Of a stretch of 33,480 bases of DNA, positions 7,371 to 14,354 are shown piece by piece; position 1 is the stretch's first letter; each line of letters begins with the position of its first letter. The DNA comes from an uncultured Pseudomonadota bacterium. Its GTDB lineage: Bacteria > Pseudomonadota > Gammaproteobacteria > Burkholderiales > SG8-39. The notes under the pieces are model-generated. The model was not told the DNA's origin, made no database searches, and saw only the letters and a program-made list of their open reading frames with translations. Where the stretch lies: assembly GCA_903909415.1 (NCBI GenBank), contig CAIVVS010000263.1:1-33480 (forward strand). The letters run 5' to 3'. The translations under genes were made by a program, and so were the position numbers.

Positions 7371-8282
7371 ATGGCCGCCTACACGAACAATCGCGTGAAG
7401 AAGAAGCTCGTGATCATCGCCGCGCCCACCGGCGGCAATGCGATGGACCGCGAGGGCGCGAAGGTGCCGCTCTCGCCGGAGGAGATCGCCGCCGAGGGCG
7501 TACGTTGCCTGGAGGCCGGTGCCGCGGTGCTGCACATCCACGCGCGCGACCCGGTGAGCAAGCAGGGCAGCCCGGACCCGTCGATCTACGCGGACATCAT
7601 CCGGCGGGTGCGCGCGAGCTGCGACATGCTGATCCAGACCACCACCGGCATCGGCATCACCGCCAGCGGCCTGCGTCCCGGAACCGACGAGCGGCTCGGC
7701 CTGCTGGCGCTCGACCCCAAGCAGGACCTGGCCACCATCCCGCCGGGCAGCTGGGACATCTGGCGTCCCGGCGGCAGCAGCGCCTACAAGCCCGATGCGA
7801 CCTACCAGAACACGCCTGCATTCCTGCGCAAGAACATCGCCGCCATCGTCGCCAAGGGCCTGCCCTGGGAGATGGAGATCGCCGACACCGGCTTCCTGAA
7901 CAACGCCATCCGCCTGGCGGACGAGGGCATCTTCGACCGGCACTCGACCAATTTCTGGCTCGACTACTGCATGGGTTTCGGTGCCATGCCGCCGACCGCG
8001 CGCCACCTGGTGTTCGCGCAGTCCGAGGGCGAGCGCCTGTTCCCGCAGGCCAAGTGGGCGGTGCTGGCCACCGACCGCGACCAGTTTCCGATGAACACGG
8101 TGGGCGTGGCCATGGGCTGCGACATCGTGCGCGTGGGTTTCGAGGACAACATCTACCTGCCCGACGGCCGGCCGGCGAAGCACAATCACGAACTGGTTGC
8201 GGCGATGGCGCGGATCGCCCGCGACCTGGGACGCGAGGTGGCGACGGTCGACGAGGCACGCGGGATCTTCGGCATCGGGTGA
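7371..8282 (+). CDS. Beta-keto acid cleavage enzyme (BKACE, DUF849 family)
   Basis: This zinc enzyme has 303 residues. The family, typified by Kce of lysine fermentation, condenses a beta-keto acid with acetyl-CoA to give acetoacetate and a shortened acyl-CoA. The metal-site motif HIHARD has H55 and H57 as expected Zn ligands, and VGFEDN carries the third ligand, Glu258. The (beta/alpha)8 barrel starts with KKKLVIIAAPTGG. GAGGAGGACGC gives a strong Shine-Dalgarno. It is the second gene of an operon with the molybdenum hydroxylase and is followed by a terminator. The order oxidation then keto-acid cleavage makes biochemical sense, and acetoacetate made here could be handled by the CoA-transferase at 278-1671. 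The actual substrate is unknown. Confidence 0.92.
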   Translation: MAAYTNNRVKKKLVIIAAPTGGNAMDREGAKVPLSPEEIAAEGVRCLEAGAAVLHIHARDPVSKQGSPDPSIYADIIRRVRASCDMLIQTTTGIGITASGLRPGTDERLGLLALDPKQDLATIPPGSWDIWRPGGSSAYKPDATYQNTPAFLRKNIAAIVAKGLPWEMEIADTGFLNNAIRLADEGIFDRHSTNFWLDYCMGFGAMPPTARHLVFAQSEGERLFPQAKWAVLATDRDQFPMNTVGVAMGCDIVRVGFEDNIYLPDGRPAKHNHELVAAMARIARDLGREVATVDEARGIFGIG

Positions 8283-8310
8283 CCTGCGCCTGACGCACGG
8301 CTTCAAATGA

Positions 8311-8336
8311 AAACGGCCGGTGCAGACCGGCCGTTT
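8311..8336. terminator. Bidirectional terminator between BKACE and YkgJ-type genes
   Basis: A perfect 11-bp stem, AAACGGCCGGT / ACCGGCCGTTT, has a GCAG loop and is followed by CGTTTCC on the plus strand and by TTCATTT on the minus strand. It lies between convergent gene ends, so it can serve both. Confidence 0.85.
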
Positions 8337-8358
8337 CGTTTCCAGGCGCTGTCCCGGC

Positions 8359-8733
8359 TTACGGGATGAATTCCTTGTCGTCCTGATGGTTGCGCTCGAA
8401 CTTCAGGAACTCGTAGTAGCCGCACTTGGTGCCGTAGGGATAGGTGCGGCAGACGTTCGGCCGGCCGGCGTACACCGTGCAGCGGCGCTCGTCCTGGTCG
8501 AAGAAGGTGCAGACCGTCTTGTAGATGTGGTCCTTGCGATGACGCAACATGCGCGTCTTGTCCTCGACCTTGGTGTGGCGCTTCTTGGCGTCCGCCGCGC
8601 TGATGCCCAGATGCTTGGCCAGGCGCTTGATGTCGAAGTCCGAAACCTCGATGTGGTCGTAGCTGCAGCAGTAGCCGGGGCACTTGGAGCAGTCGTAGCG
8701 GTTGGCGGGCTTGGGCTTGGCGGGTGTGCTCAT
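8359..8733 (-). CDS. YkgJ-family cysteine cluster protein (CxxCxxxCC, UPF0153-like)
   Basis: This small cytoplasmic protein of 124 residues has the conserved cluster CSKCPGYCC near the N-terminus (about residues 15-23), then CTFFDQDERRCTVY, RPNVCRTYP and KCGYYEF. The eight cysteines fit a metal-binding fold; the family is described as zinc- or iron-chelating, and its precise role is not established. It ends at a shared terminator and is preceded by 169 bases without a gene. It is alone on its strand there, since the EgtB-like gene further upstream is separated by that gap. The C-terminal half is rich in charged residues. Family assignment is confident; function is unknown. Confidence 0.88.
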   Translation of the reverse strand: MSTPAKPKPANRYDCSKCPGYCCSYDHIEVSDFDIKRLAKHLGISAADAKKRHTKVEDKTRMLRHRKDHIYKTVCTFFDQDERRCTVYAGRPNVCRTYPYGTKCGYYEFLKFERNHQDDKEFIP

Positions 8734-8902
8734 GGTCGGGGCGCGGGTCTCGTCTCGGTTGGGTCTTGGCTGGGTCGGGTGGCATCGGGTCGGATGCCGT
8801 CAATGCCGCCACATTAGCGCACACTGCCGGCGCATTCCAGTCCCCGGGCCCGTTCCGGCTGGACGCCGGGCCGCCATCCTGCCGGTCCCGGCGACGGCCT
8901 GG

Positions 8903-10174
8903 TCAGGTGGCGTCGCGCGCCAGCCGCAGGCCGCTGAACTGCCAGCGCGCATGCGCCGGAAAGAAGTTCCGGTAGCTGGCGCGGATGTGGCTGGCGGGCG
9001 TGGCGCAGGAGCCGCCGCGCAGCACGTACTGGTTCACCATGAACTTGCCGTTGTATTCGCCGACCGCGCCTTCGGCGGCGCGAAACCCGGGGTAAGGCGC
9101 GTAGCTGCTGGCGGTCCACTGCCATACATCGCCGTACAGGCTGGTGCTGCCGGCGCGCGGATGCAGCACGCCCTGCTGCAGCAGGTTGCCCGCCGGCGGT
9201 TGTCCTGCCGCGGCGGCTTCCCATTCGGACTCGGTCGGCAGCCGGGCGCCTGCCCAGCGCGCGATCGCATCGGCTTCGTAGTAGCTCAGGTGGCAGGCCG
9301 GCGCATGGGGCGAGAGCGGAAGTGCGCCGCGCAGCGTGAACTCCCGCCAGCCGTTCACATCCCGGCGCCAGTACAACGGCGCCTGCCAGTCGCCTTCGGC
9401 GCGCGCCGCCCAGCCCTCGGACAGCCAGTGGCGCGGCTCGCGGTAGCCGCCTTCCTCCACGAATGCCAGCACCTGTGCGTTGCTGACCGGATGCGTGGCG
9501 AGTTCGAAGGCGTCCAGCCACGCGCGATGGCGCGGCAGTTCGTTGTCGAAACAGAATCCCGCGCCGTCGTGGCCGATGTCGCGCAGGCCCGCGTCGAAAC
9601 GCAGCCACGCCCCGCCCTCCGGGACAACGGCGGTCGGGGCGGCATCGCTGACCGGCGAGCGGTATGCCGGCTCCAGCGGGTTGCGCGACAGCAGGTGCTT
9701 GAAGTCGGTGAGCATCAGCTCCTGGTGCTGCTGCTCATGGTGGCAGCCGAGTTCCACCAGGGCCAGCACGGTGTCGTCCGGTCCGGCGTCCAGCGCGGCT
9801 AGCATGCGGGCGGTCACGTCAGCCCGGTACGCGCGTATCTCCTCCAGTGGCGGGCGCGACAGCAGGCCGCGCTCCGGACGCGGGTGGCGCGGACCCAGCG
9901 CGACGTAGTAGGAATTGAACAACTCGCGGTAGGCCGGCCTGAATGCGCGGAACGGCGACTCGGCGCGCTCCAGCACGAAGGTCTCGAAAAACCAGCTGGT
10001 GTGCGCGAGGTGCCACTTGAGCGGGCTTGCGTCCGGCATGGACTGCAGCGCGCAGTCCTCCGCGGACAGGCCGTCGACCAGCGATTCGGTCTGGGCGCGC
10101 ACCGCGCGGAAGGTGCCGGCCAGCCGCTCGGCGGCGGCGTGTGCTGAAGGCGGTGGTCGCGGAACGCTGGACAT
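8903..10174 (-). CDS. egtB: Ergothioneine biosynthesis protein EgtB-like (DinB_2 + formylglycine-generating-type sulfoxide synthase)
   Basis: EgtB is an iron enzyme that joins hercynine to a thiol (gamma-glutamylcysteine or cysteine) with O2 to make a sulfoxide. This protein has 423 residues, the usual size. The N-terminal DinB-like domain (about 20-165) has LAHTSWFFETF with H58 and CHHEQQHQELML with H146 and H150, matching the expected three-histidine iron site. The C-terminal FGE-sulfatase domain (about 185-420) shows ATHPVSNAQVLAFVEEGGY, RLPTESEWEAAA, LYGDVWQWT, LRGGSCATP and FSGLRLARD. EgtD, the methyltransferase that makes hercynine and is usually adjacent, is not seen in the window. A GT1 glycosyltransferase lies 102 bases upstream on the same strand, with no obvious metabolic link. 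Confidence 0.88.
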   Translation of the reverse strand: MSSVPRPPPSAHAAAERLAGTFRAVRAQTESLVDGLSAEDCALQSMPDASPLKWHLAHTSWFFETFVLERAESPFRAFRPAYRELFNSYYVALGPRHPRPERGLLSRPPLEEIRAYRADVTARMLAALDAGPDDTVLALVELGCHHEQQHQELMLTDFKHLLSRNPLEPAYRSPVSDAAPTAVVPEGGAWLRFDAGLRDIGHDGAGFCFDNELPRHRAWLDAFELATHPVSNAQVLAFVEEGGYREPRHWLSEGWAARAEGDWQAPLYWRRDVNGWREFTLRGALPLSPHAPACHLSYYEADAIARWAGARLPTESEWEAAAAGQPPAGNLLQQGVLHPRAGSTSLYGDVWQWTASSYAPYPGFRAAEGAVGEYNGKFMVNQYVLRGGSCATPASHIRASYRNFFPAHARWQFSGLRLARDAT

Positions 10175-10276
10175 GAGGTGCCTATTCGGTCAGCGCCCGG
10201 TGTGCAGGGCGGGGAATGCGGTGATGATACACAGGGCCCCTTCGCGGCCTGGTGCCTGGGGGCATGCGGGGCGGTG

Positions 10277-11581
10277 CTAGCCCAGCAGGTCGAGGACGGA
10301 TCGTGCGGCCATGCCCGCGCCGTCCTCGGCGCGCACCGCCGTTGCAATCCGCGTGGCGGCCTGCGCCGCCGCGGCGTCGGCCAGCAGCGCGGCCAGTTCG
10401 CGCTGCATCGCGGTCGCCCCGGCGCGCCGGAACGGCAGCACCCTCGCCACGCCCAGCATCGCGGTGCGTCGCGCGTTGTCCGGCTGGTCGAATGCCACCG
10501 GCACGATGAGCTGCGGCCGGCCCGAGGCCAGGGCCTGCGACAGCGTGCCTATGCCGGCCTGGTGGATGACCGCGGCGGCGCGCGGGAACACCATCGAGTA
10601 CGGCAGGTAGCGGAACGCCGCCATGCCTTCCGGCAACGGTCCCAGGGCGTCGGGTTCGGCGCCGGTCAGCAGGATCGCCCGGCGGCCCAGTCCCCGGGCC
10701 GCGCTGATCGCGTTTCGCCAGAAGTCGCCGGCAATCCACACTGCGGACGAACCCAGCGCGAACACCAGCGGCGCCTCGCCCGCGGCGAGGAATGCCTCAA
10801 GCCGCTCGCAGGTCGGGCGGTCCGGCGGGGCGCCGTCGAAGCGCGCCGCCCCGGTGACCCGCGTCGCCGCCGGCCAGTCCGACTGCGGCTGCGCCAGCAC
10901 CGAGGGAAACATCGCCAGGTTCAGGCGCGGCGAGTACTGTCCCTCGAAGCCGAACACGCGCGTGCTGGCCGGCAGTCCCGCCTCGCGGCGGAAATCGTGC
11001 AGCGGCTGCTCCCAGTGCCGCATCATCCGGCGCGCCAGGCTGAACACCACCCGGTAAGGCGCCACGCCGAGGCGGCGCAGCGCGTACAGCCAGGCTGCGC
11101 CCGGTATGAGCGGCGGGTCGTAGCAGGACAGCAGGCTCATGGGCGCGAGCACCGTGGACACCCAGGGCAGTCCGGTGCGCTCGGCGTGGAGCATGGCGCC
11201 GTGCGCCAGCGGATGGGTGACCAACAGGTCGGTGCGGCCGACCGCGTCGGCCAGGTCCGCGTAGCCGCGTGCCACCCAGGGCATCACCACGTCGCGGATC
11301 AGGTACTCCGGGCCGCGCCGCGGATCGAACAGGCGCGCCATCATCGCCGCCGGGTCTCCGAACTCGGCCATGCCCGGGCGCACCGGCACGAAGCCGATCG
11401 ACCGGCCGCAGCCGCGCGCTGCGGCTTCGACGATGGGCGCGTAGTCAGGAACGCTGGCAACCACGGGCGCCGCGCCGCGTTCTGCCAGCGCCCGGGCCAG
11501 CGCCACGTACGGGTGCAGGTCGCCGAGCGATCCGAAGCAGGCGATCAGGATGCGGGCTGGCTGTCTGGCGCTGGGCGGCAT
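10277..11581 (-). CDS. GT1-family glycosyltransferase (UDP-glucosyl/rhamnosyl transferase fold, RhlB-like)
   Basis: This nucleotide-sugar transferase has 434 residues from the ATG at 11581. The N-terminal acceptor domain starts ARILIACFGSLGDLHPYVALARALAERG, as in RhlB and MGT enzymes. The C-terminal donor-binding domain has PLVFALGSSAVW, the HQAGIGTLSQALASGRPQ block and PVAFDQPDNARR, which together form the sugar-nucleotide site of GT-B family 1. The open frame extends to 12019, but the upstream part overlaps the divergent CBS gene and has no family similarity; 11581 is chosen from the alignable start although no clear Shine-Dalgarno precedes it. The acceptor may be a lipid, macrolide-like compound or sterol; sequence does not tell. 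No rhamnolipid genes accompany it. Confidence 0.85.
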   Translation of the reverse strand: MPPSARQPARILIACFGSLGDLHPYVALARALAERGAAPVVASVPDYAPIVEAAARGCGRSIGFVPVRPGMAEFGDPAAMMARLFDPRRGPEYLIRDVVMPWVARGYADLADAVGRTDLLVTHPLAHGAMLHAERTGLPWVSTVLAPMSLLSCYDPPLIPGAAWLYALRRLGVAPYRVVFSLARRMMRHWEQPLHDFRREAGLPASTRVFGFEGQYSPRLNLAMFPSVLAQPQSDWPAATRVTGAARFDGAPPDRPTCERLEAFLAAGEAPLVFALGSSAVWIAGDFWRNAISAARGLGRRAILLTGAEPDALGPLPEGMAAFRYLPYSMVFPRAAAVIHQAGIGTLSQALASGRPQLIVPVAFDQPDNARRTAMLGVARVLPFRRAGATAMQRELAALLADAAAAQAATRIATAVRAEDGAGMAARSVLDLLG

Positions 11582-11711
11582 GGCTGGCCGGATTATGCGG
11601 CGCGGCAGGGGCGCGGGTGGCGTCCAGGAGCCGGGCGGGCGCGACGCGGGGTAACATCGGCCCACAAGCGCCAGGCCAGCTGGAGCGCTGTCGGCCGCAA
11701 GGAGGTGCCCG

Positions 11712-12185
11712 ATGCAAGTCAAGGACGTACTGAGGGTCAAGGGAAACACCCTGTACACGGTGGCGCCGGACACGTCGTTGTCGGATGCCGTGATCACCAT
11801 GGCCGACCATGACATCGGCTCGCTGGTGGTGATGCAGTCCGGCAAGCTCGCCGGCATGCTCACCTTCCGGGAGGTCATCGCGCTACTGGCGAAACGCCAG
11901 AAGGAACGGCGGGTAGGTCCGACGCCGCCCATCGCCGAGTTCCGCGTCAGCGAAGCCATGCAATCGGACCCGCTGGTCAGCGACCAGGACATGGACGTGG
12001 ACGAGCTGCGCAGCATCATGCTGAAACGCCACGCGCGCTACGTGCCGGTGATGGCCGGGGACACGCTCCAGGGCGTGATTTCCTTCCATGACGTGGCCAA
12101 AGCCGTGCTCGAGGAGAAGAACTTCGAGAACAAGATGCTCAAGGCCTACATCAAGGACTGGCCGGAGCCCGAGTCCGGCGCATGA
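11712..12185 (+). CDS. CBS domain-pair protein
   Basis: This cytoplasmic protein of 157 residues consists almost entirely of two CBS domains, about residues 8-62 and 78-135. CBS pairs bind adenine nucleotides and act as energy or ligand sensors. Typical stretches are TVAPDTSLSDAVITMADHDIGSLVVM, with GKLAGMLTFREV closing the first domain, and HARYVPVMAGDTLQGVISFHDVAKAVLEE closing the second. The start is well supported by AAGGAGGTG, an almost ideal ribosome binding site. It stands alone: the glycosyltransferase is divergent over 130 bases, and a terminator for the opposite strand overlaps its stop codon. Its partner protein cannot be guessed from context. Confidence 0.92.
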   Translation: MQVKDVLRVKGNTLYTVAPDTSLSDAVITMADHDIGSLVVMQSGKLAGMLTFREVIALLAKRQKERRVGPTPPIAEFRVSEAMQSDPLVSDQDMDVDELRSIMLKRHARYVPVMAGDTLQGVISFHDVAKAVLEEKNFENKMLKAYIKDWPEPESGA

Positions 12186-12210
12186 AAAAACGCCGCCCTC
12201 GGGCGCCGTT
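12185..12210 (-). terminator. Minus-strand terminator downstream of the winged-helix gene
   Basis: Read on the minus strand this is a 10-bp stem with one mismatch (bases 12210-12201 against 12198-12189), a two-base loop, and then six T residues (opposite 12190-12185). It would end transcripts from the winged-helix gene that stops at 12319, and it overlaps the CBS gene's stop codon on the other strand. Confidence 0.7.
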
Positions 12211-12318
12211 GTCCATTTGGTGGTGGCTGGGTGGCAGTAGTTGGGTGAAGCCGTCGGGTTCGCGCTTTCGCGGCCCGCTGACGCAGGTTGCCCTGCTTCA
12301 GCGTCCAGCAGCAAGCCG

Positions 12319-12687
12319 TTACGCCGGCTGGCCTTCTTCGGCGTCCAGCCGCAGTACCTGCCGCGTCTTGCCGGTCGGCAGCACCACCGGCGGCGGGGCC
12401 ACCTGCATCAGAGCGGTGAAGTCGAAGCGCCCGTCGCGGGTGCCGAAGGCCTCCAGCGTGACCTCGGGGGTCGCGCTCCGGTAACGGCGGGCCACGCGGG
12501 TGCGCGACACCAGGGTTTCACCATCCACCACGACGCGGCCGGATTGCATGGCCTTTTGCAGTCGCGGGTACACCTGCGTGGGCTCCAGGCAGGTTTCCTT
12601 GCAGATCTCCGGCACGGTCAGGGCTTGCTCCCTGATCGCGTCGAGGATGCGGTGGGTTTCGGGGCTGATACGGTTTGCGTAGCTCAT
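12319..12687 (-). CDS. Small protein with predicted winged-helix domain
   Basis: This is a predicted 122-residue protein. Residues 8-62 read like a winged helix: ETHRILDAIREQ, then LTVPEICKETCLEPTQVYPRLQKAM as helix-turn-recognition helix, then SGRVVVDGE as the wing. The remaining half has no recognisable motif and includes VLPTGKTRQVLRLDAEE. I do not recognise the family with certainty. It lies divergently from the RpoE-like sigma gene with about 360 bases between them, and ends at a good minus-strand terminator, so it appears to be a stand-alone transcript. Coding looks real from codon use and the lack of any competing frame with family similarity. It may be a transcription regulator; DNA binding is inferred only from the fold guess. 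Confidence 0.65.
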   Translation of the reverse strand: MSYANRISPETHRILDAIREQALTVPEICKETCLEPTQVYPRLQKAMQSGRVVVDGETLVSRTRVARRYRSATPEVTLEAFGTRDGRFDFTALMQVAPPPVVLPTGKTRQVLRLDAEEGQPA

Positions 12688-13047
12688 GGTGCAGATAAGA
12701 CACCCGGTTTTGCCGGGAGTTTCCTTTCCGGGGCTTGAAACCCGTGCGCCAAACCCGTGTCCAGCGTCCGGTTACTCACTGAGAAGGTATTTGGGGATGA
12801 TATTGGCCGGTTTCAATTGCAATCGGGGGAACAGGGCATGACTTCCCTCGCTATTGGCGCTTTGGGGGCCTTTGGCCTTGCGCCAGGTGGGGCGATTGCC
12901 CCGAAACGCCCGTTCCAGTGGTCGGACGTAGTCCCGGGCGCCTTGTTCCGGGCGCCGGCCACTTTGCGTGAAAGCAACGCGAAACCGGTGAGATTTCCTT
13001 CCGGTGTGGCTCCCGCAGGCGGCGCCGACCGGTATGCTCGCCCCTCG
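12688..13047. other. Gene-free divergent region upstream of the sigma factor
   Basis: This stretch separates the winged-helix gene from the RpoE-like gene. Plus-strand frames run through it into the sigma gene, but the translation has no sigma-factor similarity before residue MLQPDPDAA. I looked for a sigma-E-type promoter (GAACTT then TCTGA) and saw no convincing match. It presumably holds promoters and a long leader for the sigma gene. Confidence 0.4.
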
Positions 13048-13638
13048 ATGCTGCAACCCGACCCTGATGCCGCCACCGTCGCCCTCGCGCAGGGCGGCGA
13101 CCGCCGTGCCTTCGACCTGCTGGTGGTCAAGCACCAGCGCCGCGTTGCGCGCCTTGTCGCCCGTTACATCCGCTCCAGCGGCGACGTGGAAGAGGTGGTG
13201 CAGGATGCGTTCGTGCGCGCCTGGCGCGGCATCGGCTCCTTCAGCGGCGAGAGCAGCTTCTCCACTTGGCTCTACCGCATCGCCACCAATACCTCGCTCA
13301 ACTGGCTGCGCGACCACAAGCGCGAGAATGCGGCGCGCCTGGATTCCGAGTCCGCCGAGTACGCCATCGACGCGGCGGTGAGCGAGGGGGACGACCCCGA
13401 GCGGACCATGATTGCCTCGCAGATCGCGCGCACCGTCCAGGCCGCGCTGGAAAAGCTGCCCGAGGCGCAGCGCGAATGCCTCGTCATGTATGAAACCGAG
13501 GGCAAGCCCTACCAGGAGATCGCCGACCAGCTCGGTGTCCCGATCGGCACGGTGCGCGCAAGGATCTTCAGGGCACGCGAGTTCCTGGCCAAGAGCCTGG
13601 AACCTGTATTGGGCAAGAGCCGCGGGAGGAGGTGGTGA
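13048..13638 (+). CDS. rpoE: RpoE-like extracytoplasmic function sigma factor
   Basis: This alternative sigma factor has 196 residues from ATG 13048, close to E. coli RpoE (191). Region 2 (about 10-85) has GDRRAFDLLVVKHQRRVARLVARYI, DVEEVVQDAFVRAWR and FSTWLYRIATNTSLNWL. Region 4 (about 125-185) has LEKLPEAQRECLVMYETEGKPYQEIADQLGVPIGTVRARIFRAREFL. In the sigma-E group these proteins redirect RNA polymerase to envelope-stress genes and are held inactive by an RseA-type anti-sigma. The stop codon overlaps the start of just such a gene by one base (TGATG at 13636-13640), so the two are translationally coupled. The open frame extends back to 12757, but that part is leader by comparison with the family. 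Confidence 0.92.
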   Translation: MLQPDPDAATVALAQGGDRRAFDLLVVKHQRRVARLVARYIRSSGDVEEVVQDAFVRAWRGIGSFSGESSFSTWLYRIATNTSLNWLRDHKRENAARLDSESAEYAIDAAVSEGDDPERTMIASQIARTVQAALEKLPEAQRECLVMYETEGKPYQEIADQLGVPIGTVRARIFRAREFLAKSLEPVLGKSRGRRW

Positions 13639-13874
13639 TGGACAACGACAAGCTGTTCCGTTTGCTGGATGGCGACCTGCCTGCCGGCGAGATTCCCGGC
13701 GCACTGGCCGAACTGGTTGCCGATGGCGATGCGCGCGACCTGGTGACGCGTTCGGTGCTCGCCGCGGACGTGATCCGCCGCAATTCGACGCCGGATGACG
13801 GCTTTACCCTGCGCATCCTGCAGAAGCTGGAAGGTGTGCAGATCGAGCCGGGCTATGACCCGCTGAAGGACTGA
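13638..13874 (+). CDS. Short RseA-like anti-sigma factor (N-terminal domain only)
   Basis: This protein of 78 residues starts at ATG 13638 behind GGAGGAGG, overlapping the sigma gene's stop by one base. The start DNDKLFRLLDGDL and the following helices DARDLVTRSVLAADVIRRN match the cytoplasmic sigma-binding domain of RseA (LSALMDGE, then a helical block). Classical RseA continues with a transmembrane helix and a periplasmic domain sensed by RseB and cut by DegS/RseP; here the protein ends at EPGYDPLKD with no hydrophobic segment. It is therefore probably a soluble, cytoplasmic anti-sigma that cannot be controlled by regulated membrane proteolysis. No frameshift was noticed: a strong terminator follows within 35 bases. 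The family call rests on short similarity plus position. Confidence 0.78.
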   Translation: MDNDKLFRLLDGDLPAGEIPGALAELVADGDARDLVTRSVLAADVIRRNSTPDDGFTLRILQKLEGVQIEPGYDPLKD

Positions 13875-13905
13875 CCCCGGCTGGAATGACATAACTGGCT
13901 GAAAT

Positions 13906-13935
13906 AAAAGGCGATTTTAACCAGTCGCCTTTTTC
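13906..13935 (+). terminator. Rho-independent terminator of the sigma/anti-sigma operon
   Basis: A stem AAAAGGCGA / TCGCCTTTT with a ten-base loop ends in a run of five T. It lies 32 bases after the anti-sigma stop codon and immediately before the ArsR promoter, separating the two operons. Confidence 0.85.
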
Positions 13936-13936
13936 C

Positions 13937-13972
13937 TTGACAAACGCGTTTATATGTTTAAACTCTTAAACA
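13937..13972 (+). promoter_or_regulatory. Promoter with embedded operator palindrome upstream of arsR-type gene
   Basis: A perfect -35 TTGACA (13937-13942) and a -10 TAAACT (13959-13964) are separated by 16 bases. A perfect 7-bp inverted repeat, TGTTTAA-ACTC-TTAAACA (13955-13972), covers the -10 element and the expected start point. ArsR-family repressors commonly bind such AT-rich dyads over their own promoter, so this looks like an autoregulated operator for the gene at 13980. Confidence 0.75.
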
Positions 13973-13979
13973 CTTCAAC

Positions 13980-14354
13980 GTGATTGTCGTCCAAGTCGAG
14001 ATTCCCGCCGCCTCCATGCAAGCCGCTCCTGCCCACAGCAACCCGCCCCGCCAGCCGCTGGCTGACATGCCGCCTGAATGGCGCGAGATGGCGCTGGTGT
14101 TCATTGCCCTGGGTGACGAGCATCGCCAGCGCATCCTGCTGTCCTTCACCCGCGGGGAGCGCATGAACGCCGGACAGATCGCCGCGGCGTCCACGCTGTC
14201 GCGACCGGCCGTGTCGCACCACCTGAAGGTACTGCGCCAGGCCGGCGTGCTGGTGGCGGAGAAGGAGGGTCGCGAGATCTGGTACTCGGTGAACCGGGCG
14301 CCGCTGGAGCACACGCTGTCCACCGTGCTGGGCTACGTCAAGGAGAACGCATGA
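13980..14354 (+). CDS. ArsR/SmtB-family winged-helix transcriptional regulator
   Basis: This repressor-type regulator has 124 residues from GTG 13980 or 112 from ATG 14016; neither has a clear Shine-Dalgarno, and high-GC third positions between them favour the upstream start. The core (about 35-115) has ALVFIALGDEHRQRILLSF, MNAGQIAAASTLSRPAVSHHLKVLRQAGVLVAEKEGREIWYSVN, a textbook ArsR helix-turn-helix and wing. The metal-binding ELCVCDL motif of ArsR/SmtB is absent and I see no cysteine at all, so metal sensing is unlikely. It overlaps the lysophospholipid transporter/acyltransferase gene by four bases, so it probably controls that gene and itself through the palindrome at 13955-13972. The inducer is unknown. 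Confidence 0.9.
   Translation: MIVVQVEIPAASMQAAPAHSNPPRQPLADMPPEWREMALVFIALGDEHRQRILLSFTRGERMNAGQIAAASTLSRPAVSHHLKVLRQAGVLVAEKEGREIWYSVNRAPLEHTLSTVLGYVKENA

Noticed and set aside
5813..8293. An 826-codon plus-strand open frame across the molybdenum hydroxylase and BKACE genes
   Set aside because: It is an out-of-frame shadow of two clear enzyme genes and has no recognisable domain.
11582..12019. N-terminal extension of the glycosyltransferase to 12019
   Set aside because: The extra 146 codons overlap the divergent CBS gene and show no glycosyltransferase similarity; the family start is at 11581.
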